Shown here: piece after piece, positions 56,429 through 64,000 of the stretch
Position numbering within the stretch: the first letter of the stretch is position 1
How the letters are laid out: each line of letters begins with the position of its first letter
Made by a program: the position numbers and the translations under genes
Notes under the pieces: generated by a model
Told to the model about the DNA's origin: nothing
Databases searched by the model: none
The model's input: the letters and a program-made list of their open reading frames with translations, nothing else
Assembly (NCBI GenBank): GCA_963932465.1
Contig: OZ010795.1
Location: forward strand, 477,204,806-477,268,805
Direction of reading: 5' to 3'
From: Maratus speciosus
Lineage: Eukaryota; Arthropoda; Arachnida; Araneae; Salticidae
DNA length: 64,000 nt

Positions 56429-59400
56429 AAACAGTATAACGTCAATAGATCTTTTTCCAGTGTCATTAGCATATGTTTATTGTGTAAATTTAATCACTCA
56501 CTTTACATGTGTGTTAAATTTAAAGAATTAAGCATCAGGGATAGGAGACAGTTTGTTAAGAAAAACAAGTTATGCAGTAATTGTTTGTCTGACAAGTACA
56601 CTACCTGGCAATGCAATTCCTCTTACTCTTGTCATAATTGCAAGCTGAAACATCATACTAGTTTATGCGAAAATAAGCTGCAAAATTACGCAATATCAAC
56701 TTCTCGTTCAAATGAAAAACAGAGCCGCAAAAACAAACCTGATTCAGAGGCCGGTTCGATTCCGGATGAGAATAAAAAGGAAATTTCTCCTTCCATAAAT
56801 GCAGTTCAAACATCTTTCGCACTTTTGCCCACTGCTAGTGTATATATTAATGATTGCATGGGTCAAAAGCACACTTTAAGAATCATGTGTGATAGTGGAT
56901 CAGAGCCTACATTTGTTTCTGAATCCTGCATGAAAATGTTAGGAATTAAAAGGGAAAATGCTAAGTTCCCCGTAAAAGGTCTATCTAACTCAAAGATCGC
57001 AGTAACTAAGGGTTACGTAATGTTTGATCTTACATCAATTTATAATGCAGACACCAAGTTGTCTGTTAAGGCATTTATTTTAGATGATTTAACTGCTCCG
57101 TTACCTGCGGAAAAAATACCTGAGAAGCATTTTTCGCATTTAAAGAATATAAACTTAGCGGATCCACATTTCGGGACACCAAGTAAAATAGACATTATTC
57201 TAGGATCTGATTATTTCTTTTCTATTTTGCTTCCTGGTCAAGTGACAGATACTCAGAGCAATTTAATTGCTCAAAATTCAATTTTTGGCTTTCTGGTATC
57301 AGGGAAAATGCCACATTCTAGTACACCTCCAAATTCAATACATAATTTACACATTTATGAAGTTAATATTGATAAAGAGTTAAAGCGTTTTTGGGAAGTA
57401 GAAGAAGTATTTAATAAGAATACTCAAATGTTGTCACCTGAAGAGCAATTTGTTGAATCACATTTTCAGGAAAATTATTCAATTAATTCCGAGGGTCGTT
57501 TTGTGGTTAAGTTACCTTTTATTCAATCTAAATCAGAATTAGGTAATTCTAAACCTGCCGCAATTTCTCGCTTGCTTGCTATGGAAAAGAAATTTAGAGA
57601 AAAACCAGAATTTGAAAATCAGTACAAAGAGTTTATGTACGAATATGAAGAATTAGATCACATGGAATTAGTTGCACAAAATGACATTAATAATTATGAA
57701 AACAAACACTACTTTCTTCCTCATCATGCAGTTATTAAATCTTCTAGTATCACTACTAAATTAAGGGTAGTTTTTGACGCTTCGTGCAAAACTTCAAGTG
57801 GTATTTCCTTGAATTCTATTTTGGATGTAGGCCCTAAGTTACAACGGGACATTTTCGAAATCTTACTTAATTTTCGATTTCCGAAAATAGTCTTTTCTGC
57901 GGATATAGAGAAAATGTACCGCCAGATTTTGGTTGCTGAAGAGGATAAAATTTATCAGCAAATAGTTTGGAGGTCTAATCCTAATGAGGAAATAAAAAAT
58001 TACAAATTGAAAACTGTCACATATGGTTTAGCGCCAGCATCTTTTCTGGCAACTAGATGTATAAAACAAATCGCTCACGATTATACAAAAAATCCTTGCA
58101 TTTCGCGCATGTTAGAAGAGGATATGTACATGGATGACTTATTATCCGGTAAGAATACTGTTAGGGAAGCAATAGAAACTTGCAAAGAAATTACAGATTG
58201 TTTAGACGCGCATGGTTTCCATTTGAGGAAGTGGAATTCAAATTCACAGGCATTTCTTAATGAATTTATAGATTCTTCTAGCACTGAATCAAATTTTGAA
58301 ATCATTCCTAGTGACAACGGAAGCTCCAAAGTTCTAGGCTTAAGCTGGAACTCTTCATCAGATAGTTTTATTTTCATAATTGCATTAACACTCACTCCAC
58401 CTCTTACAAAGAGACACATTTTAGCTGAGTCTGCACGGATTTTCGACCCGCTAGGTCTAATTTCGCCCTGTACTGTGATTTTAAAGGTATTTTATCAGAA
58501 ACTTTGGCTTACAAAAGGGGATTGGGACTCTGTTATACCGCAACATCTTACAGACGAATTGTTACAATTTCAAATTTCCTTTAACGGACTAAATCAATTG
58601 TCTGTTCCTAGATATGTCACGCTTTCATCCGGTAACCCGTTTGAATTACACGGTTTTTCTGATGCCTCAACATTGGCATATGTTGCCGCAATTTATTGCC
58701 GACAAAGTTATAAGGGGAAAATAAACTCTTTTCTCTTAGTTTCTAAAACTAAAGTTGCTCCAATCAAACAGATTTCAGTGCCAAAATTAGAGCTTTGCGG
58801 TGCGCACCTACTAGCTAAGCTGTTCCGTTCCGTCATGGAAACATTAAAGAGTTACAAGTTTGATATTTTCGCCTGGACGGACTCCAAAGTCGTCCTTTCT
58901 TGGCTATCAGTACATCCGCGTAAATGGAAGACTTTTGTCGTGAATAGGACAGCTCAAATTACCGAAATTCTACCTACAAAGCACTGGAGACATGTACCAT
59001 CCAAAGAGAACCCCGCAGATATCGCTTCACGCGGTATTGATCCAAAATGTCTTCCAGGTTGTGATTTGTGGTGGAAGGGGCCAAGTTGGCTAACTTTAGA
59101 CCCATCCAATTGGCCCAAAGACGACTCAAATGTTGAGGAATTTGATGATCAAATCAAAGCCGAACAAAGGTCTGATCCAATTTTTTCCTTTCACGCCCAC
59201 ACATCAAATGATCTATTTGATAATTTGTTTCAAAAGCACTCTTCACTTGCGAAAATTATTCGCATTTTGGCATATTTCCAAAGATTTATCAAAAAATGCA
59301 AGAAGTCTAACAAAACAGAAATTTCTTCACCACATCTTACTTACAAAGAAACAAAAGCTGCTGAAGAGAATATTGTTCGTTGGATTCAGAATTCTTACTT

Positions 59401-59881
59401 TCAGGAGGAATTTAAATGTACCCAAGAACAGAAAGCTTTACCAAAGAAAAGTATGTTACAATCCCTCCACCCGTTTATTGATGATAAGGGTCTGTTACGG
59501 GTGGGAGGACGCTTACAAAATTCACAATTATCCTTCAACCACAAACATCCTTTAATCTTGCCCTCACAGCATAAAATGGCTGAGTTATTAATACAGCAAC
59601 AACACATTGCCCATTTACATGCTGGGCCTTCACTGCTATCCCACATCATCAGACAATCTTATTGGATAGTTGGTGGAAAAAAGATCATTAACAAATGCAT
59701 CAATAGATGTTTAAAATGCTACAGATATAAAAGGTCCATTGCAACCCCTCAACTAATGGGGAATTTGCCACAGCATCGAGTAACCCTGGAACGTCCATTT
59801 TTCTCCAGCGGTGTTGATTACGCAGGCCCTATATCTAATTTAGTAAGGGTCGGGGAGCAAAAACAACTAAGGGCTATATAG
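56429..59881 (+). pseudogene. BEL/Pao pol: protease, reverse transcriptase, RNase H, integrase start
   Basis: In frame with gag after one TAG; residues counted from 56480. First come Cys/His zinc-binding repeats (CLLCKFNHSLYMC; CSNCLSDKYTTWQC). The protease has the active-site DSGSEP at 138. Reverse transcriptase: RVVFDAS at about 429, ADIEKMYRQI, TYGLAPASFLATR and YMDD at 550-553. RNase H: GFSDAS with D728, PKLELCGA, WTDSKVVLSWL and ENPADIASRG. The integrase His/Cys zinc finger precedes GVDYAGP, whose D1113 is the first catalytic Asp. The frame then ends early at 59881 because of a one-base shift in an A-run near 59860. The catalytic residues named are present, so the copy is young but broken. 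Domain order is that of BEL/Pao. Confidence 0.9.
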
Positions 59882-59883
59882 CT

Positions 59884-60714
59884 TTGTTTATTTGTTTGGC
59901 TACAAAAGCGGTGCATATTAAAGCTGTGGGTGATATGACAGCTGAGGCATTTATCGCCGCCCTTCGACGTTTTAGTGCAAGGCGAGACACCCCACGGCAT
60001 CTTTACAGCGACAACGGCACCAATTTTGTCGGTGCATCCAGAAAGTTGGACAAAATTTATGAATTGTGGCGTTCATTTACAGATAATGAAATAATGTCAC
60101 ATTATCAAGTTGAAAACTCTCTAGAATGGCATTTCATCCCTCCTTCTGCCCCTCATTTTGGCGGGATTTGGGAGGCTGCGATAAAATCAACAAAGTATCA
60201 CATCAAGCGAGTCATAGGAGAGACATTGCTCACTTTCGAAGAGCTAACCACTTTACTCACCCAGATAGAAACCTTGCTCAACTCGCGGCCGCTTATACAG
60301 TTAAACGATAATGATACTGACTCAATAAATGTTCTCACTCCCTCACATTTTCTTACAGGGGATGTTTTGCATTCTATGCCCGATGAGTCAGCAACCACTA
60401 CAACCAATCTAAAGAAACGATGGGAGCTGCTCCAAGACATGAAAGTCGGATTCTCCAAACGTTGGACCAGAGAATACTTGGCCTCGCTGCAACCCAGAGC
60501 TAAGTGGAAGATCGCCACGCCTAACATCGAGGTGGGCCAGGTAGTGTTATTAACGGACGCAAATCAACCGCCTGGAACTTGGCCGTTGGGTCGTATTACG
60601 GAGGTCCACCCAGGCAGTGATGGACTCAACAGAGATGTGACTGTGCAACGCGGGTCTTCATTCTTCAAACGCCCGGTGCAGAAGTTAGCATTGCTCCCTC
60701 AGTATCAGGACTAA
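59884..60714 (+). pseudogene. BEL/Pao integrase core and C-terminus
   Basis: Continuation of pol in another frame after the shift near 59860. Residues from 59884: CLATKAVHIKAV, second catalytic Asp at 43 (YSDNGTNFVG), Glu at 97 (GGIWEAAIKS), then LTPSHFLTG and a C-terminal domain GQVVLL...WPLGRITEVHPGSDG typical of BEL integrases (DUF5641). It ends with TAA before the polypurine tract. The Asp-Glu spacing is larger than in vertebrate retroviruses, normal for this family. Confidence 0.88.
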
Positions 60715-60721
60715 AGCCCTG

Positions 60722-60737
60722 ATAGGGGGGGGGAGCA
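60722..60737 (+). promoter_or_regulatory. Polypurine tract
   Basis: A tract dominated by G (nine in a row) immediately before the 3' LTR; plus-strand primer in the family. Confidence 0.85.
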
Positions 60738-61250
60738 TGTTCAGTGAACATACATTTTATCAATTTAGATTTATGAGAACCCATTTACTTCAACTAAAAT
60801 CACTTTAGAGTGATTTATTGTTATAACTTTTATTTAAGAAAACCCTTATTGATATTATCTCTTTAGCAATTAGCAATTACCATGAATCATCTGAAATGGT
60901 TTTATATCCAATTTTGTTTATCATATCAAGATACTTTCATCTCCTCAGTTGTTTAAAAATAATTATTGTGAGTTATGGTTGTTGATCAAGGAATCAAGGA
61001 CATTTCCTGGTTTGAGTGATTGTACATTTGAAGAGGCAGTTGAACTCGAGCATTCACACTGTACGCAACAGCTCATCTTTCTAGCTGTGATTTCGCAATT
61101 TTCGCAGCCGGCTAACAAAATCCCCGGTCCTTGTAAACTGCAAGCGCTATTTCCTGCGCACATGCAAGAAATTGTAACATGTCAATTCTCAATATAGTTT
61201 TATTTACATCTCGTGTTAATCTACTAATTCTATAAACACACACAGAAACA
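60738..61250 (+). repeat. BEL/Pao 3' LTR (513 bp)
   Basis: Starts TGTTCAGTGAACATAC and ends CACACACAGAAACA. Length equals the 5' LTR; about eight substitutions by eye (roughly 1.6%). Confidence 0.95.
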
Positions 61251-61255
61251 CGTAG
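61251..61255. other. 5-bp target duplication, right (CGTAG)
   Basis: Exact match to 54748-54752. Confidence 0.9.
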
Positions 61256-61301
61256 TAAAAAAAAAAAAGAAAATGAATAATGGAAATATGTGGAACCTAG
61301 G

Positions 61302-61411
61302 CAAGAAATTTATTCATTGACAATCAAACTTTCCCCCTTAACATAGATTTTAAAACACAGTAAAAAAAAAAAAGAAAATGAATAATGGAAATTTGTGTAA
61401 CCTAGGCAGGT
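61302..61411. repeat. Second unit of a two-copy tandem repeat
   Basis: AAGAAATTTATTCATTGACA through AATGAATAATGGAAATTTGT repeats the sequence that flanks the BEL element (54686-54752 plus 61251-61301). The LTR element landed in the first unit. Confidence 0.75.
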
Positions 61412-62590
61412 TCATCACATCCCAAAAGCCTTGAGTTCCACAAATAAAGTGAGTGGTTTCATCTTCATACTAGCCATAAGAAAGCTAAAGAATATGAATT
61501 TGGGACTACCACACACAATAAATAGAGAATTAAAATATTGGAAAACATACAAATTTAAAATAAATCATGATTAAAAATGATTGAGAAATAAAAAGCGCAC
61601 TACCAATTTGAATGCCTAAGAAATGAGGCAGAAAAAAAAATCAAGTATAAGGATTATTTGCACATGTTGCCAATTTTTTTTAATGATGATGGAACAAGGA
61701 TTAAAAATGTACAGTATATTCATGTACATTCCTGAATATATGTAACCAGCGCCCTCTATAGATAATTTAAAAGGAATACCACAATGTTTCCAAGGGATCA
61801 ATTAAGTGCTGCCATCTTTTGAATTTATTAATAAAATATACTGTTTTGGAATAAAAACTAATATATAATAAAAAATATTTATATCTATTATTGGATTAAG
61901 CTTTAAAACAAATACTGTCTAGAGATATATAAATGATAATTAAATAATATTACAAATATGTTAATAAATTTATACCATTATATTACGAAAAATAAGTAAA
62001 TGATATATTAAATAAAAATAATATGTAAATTGGTGATTATATATGTATAAATTAATGATTTTTATATTTTTTCTCTAAGATGAGCTACAAGATCTGCCTT
62101 CGTGCCAAATTATAATGTTATATACCAAACAGATGTATGCTATAGGTTTCTAAAGTACAACCTATAAGGTACATTCATTTGACTTAGAACTTTGAAACTT
62201 GGCTCGATGGAAGGTATGGCACATGTAAACGAAAAAATCCGAAAATCATGAATTTATAATTCTATGTCAATTTAAGTGATATTCCATAACGAGATTTGCA
62301 AAGCGAGAGAATAAAAGATCATTTTTTTCCTTTTCAGGTACGTAAACCTAAAAAGGAATAGGGGAGACTAGGGACGGATGACGATACGGGAGGCTTGACC
62401 CACCCATCAATTTTCATATTTAAAAGAATTTCAGAGTTTTATCAATAGGTGTTAACCAAAGCTACTGGAATGCTCAAACAGTAGTCTTTTTTTCATAGAG
62501 ATAATCAAATAGGTGCGGAAAATATCAATTGTGAGGCGTTTTCAACCTAAAAGTTGTGTTTTTTAGAAATATTTTGTAAGCTTTTTTCAG
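61412..62590. other. AT-rich stretch, no gene recognised
   Basis: Near 61748, CCAGCGCCCTCTATAG is a lone GC-rich motif like those in family B. GGGGAGACTAGGGACGGATG at about 62363 could be an old pogo-type end. Confidence 0.4.
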
Positions 62591-64000
62591 ATAAATTATA
62601 GCATAGAAATTTAAGCAAGTAGGTTTAAAGTAATGCAGAAATACTGAGCTTACATCCAGGCATAAAATTTTTTCAGTAAGTTAGGCTTAACATAACAATG
62701 TGCTATTCTTTAGAAAAGGTCTATTTAGGGAGGCTTGATCCAGTCAAAGTGAGGGAGGGTTGACCAGATGCTCAAGGCTCCCTTAATCAAGTGGTTTTGG
62801 AAATCTTTTTATTATACACTACGCATAATGAAAAGTTAATGGTTATATATATAAAATAATGTAAATTTATTCGGTTAAGCTACGGTAAAATAGTGTCATG
62901 CAAAAGAAAATGTTTAAAACTAACTAAAAGAAGATGTGAAAAATGCTAGACAATGGGAATGTTGATAGGAACTTTTTACCATTTAAATATTACTTACAAT
63001 AGGTAAATAGAAACAGTGATAAAGACTAGAAAGGATGCAAGCAGTAGTCTTAACACTTTGAGGTGCAGTGGTATGCTTATAAAACAACTTAATTGTAATT
63101 ATAAGTATAATATCAATGACACTAGAATTTTACTAAAATCTTTTCCATTTATATGTATGTGAAATATAGCCTTTTTTTATTTCCAAATAAATTTGTTCAT
63201 AAATTCCGGTGCTAGTCATTTATTTCATTATTTTAGTACTGAAAGTACTTTGCCCCTTAAAGGTTTAAATCATGTTAATGATAAGTGAAGTGTTCATGCG
63301 GCTGCAAAAGAACATAGCACTGATCGAAAAACTTTAGGAAGGTATGTAGACAAATTTCACCAGGGTGACTACAGTGAGATGAAGCCAAAGTATGTGACAA
63401 CTAGAGTTGTCACATAGTTGACATTGTCATATCGAGTGTCGCGAAAATAGGACAGGGAGACACAAAAAAGTGGGACAGTGGCTCCTAAATCTGGACATAA
63501 TAACATGAAACACTATGAAAACAGAACGTGTATCAAATAGAATACTGCCTTAAATGATAAAATTTTTCAGATAAATTATAGCATGGAAATTTAAGTAAGT
63601 AGGTTTAAAGTAATGCAGAAATATTGAGCTTACATCCAGGCATAAAAATTTGTCAGTAAGTTAGGCTTAACATAACAATGTGCTATTCTTTAGAAAAGGT
63701 CTACTTAGGGAGGCTTGACCCAGTCAATGTGAGGGAGGGTTGACCAGATGCTCAGGGCTCCCTTAATCAAGTGGTTTTGGAAATCTTTTTATTATACACT
63801 ACACATAATGAAAAGTTAATGGTTATATATATAAAATAATGTACATTTATTCGGTTAAGCTACGGTAAAATAGTGTCATGCAAAAGAAAATGTTTAAAAC
63901 TGACTAAAAGAAGATGTGAAAAATGCTAGACAATGGGAATGTTGATAGGAACTTTTTACCATTTAAATATTACTTACAATAGGTAAATAGAAACAGTGAT
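62591..64000. repeat. 980-bp tandem duplication (runs off the window)
   Basis: 62591-63020 and 63571-64000 align at a constant offset of 980 with only scattered substitutions and no length change. The second copy continues beyond the window. The shared part includes GGGAGGCTTGATCCAGTCAA and GTGAGGGAGGGTTGACCAGA. Confidence 0.9.
63292..63408 (+). pseudogene. pogo/Tigger-type HTH (psq-like) remnant
   Basis: Codons read VHAAAKEHSTDRKTLGRYVD, then KFHQGDYSEMKPKY. The pattern AAKEHxxxRKTLxRYV resembles the psq-type helix-turn-helix at the start of pogo/Tigger transposases. A stop lies just upstream. It is inside the 980-bp repeat unit. Confidence 0.45.

Overview
The window looks like repeat-dense, AT-rich intergenic or intronic DNA from an animal, most likely an arthropod. 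A spider or other chelicerate is my guess, from overall flavour only. No complete host gene is visible. The one candidate host exon is a signal-peptide exon at 42723-42903. Almost everything else that can be explained is transposable-element sequence, much of it nested.

Layout. 1-7735: a Helitron arm, a mariner inside an (AT)n tract, a Tc3-like remnant, a hAT-like element and foldback elements. 8264-11122: two inverted copies of repeat family A. 11233-12630: a mariner with an internally duplicated transposase N-terminus. 14638-17420: a foldback, then family B copy B1 inserted in an A-type array. 17443-20412: Helitron-like family E. 20551-27391: A2, foldback F1, B2, foldback G1, a palindrome cluster and a small chimeric D element. 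28083-36381: a matryoshka in which an A copy is split by a 7-kb Helitron, which is split by a piggyBac-type MITE, which contains a non-LTR retrotransposon with a full-length, uninterrupted ORF2 (APE endonuclease, RT, RNase H). 37204-42432: family D with a nested pogo/Tigger, a MITE, a second Helitron and a second Tigger. 42723-45062: the candidate exon and a 1.2-kb palindrome built from tandem units carrying TGACGTCA sites. 45647-52914: family C, a MITE, family B3 and a third Helitron. 54748-61255: a complete but mutated BEL/Pao LTR retrotransposon with two 513-bp LTRs and a perfect 5-bp target duplication. 62591-64000: a 980-bp tandem duplication running off the window.

The main unifying observation concerns families A, B, C and D. 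They share little sequence but share one architecture: a terminal hairpin, then a (GTCT/GTCC)n tract, a body (in A and B a string of about 150-bp degenerate tandem units), and a far end holding an inverted copy of the hairpin arm plus a short extension. This is the layout known from DINE-1/mini-me/pearl-type elements linked to Helentrons. In B1 and B2 each of six tandem units carries a GC-rich core resembling the CTCF consensus, spaced 141-153 bp apart; B3 keeps the spacing with a weaker core. I regard that, and the TGACGTCA palindrome, as the most interesting signals here.

All family assignments rest on reading motifs, termini and target-site duplications by eye. No database search or alignment program was run.
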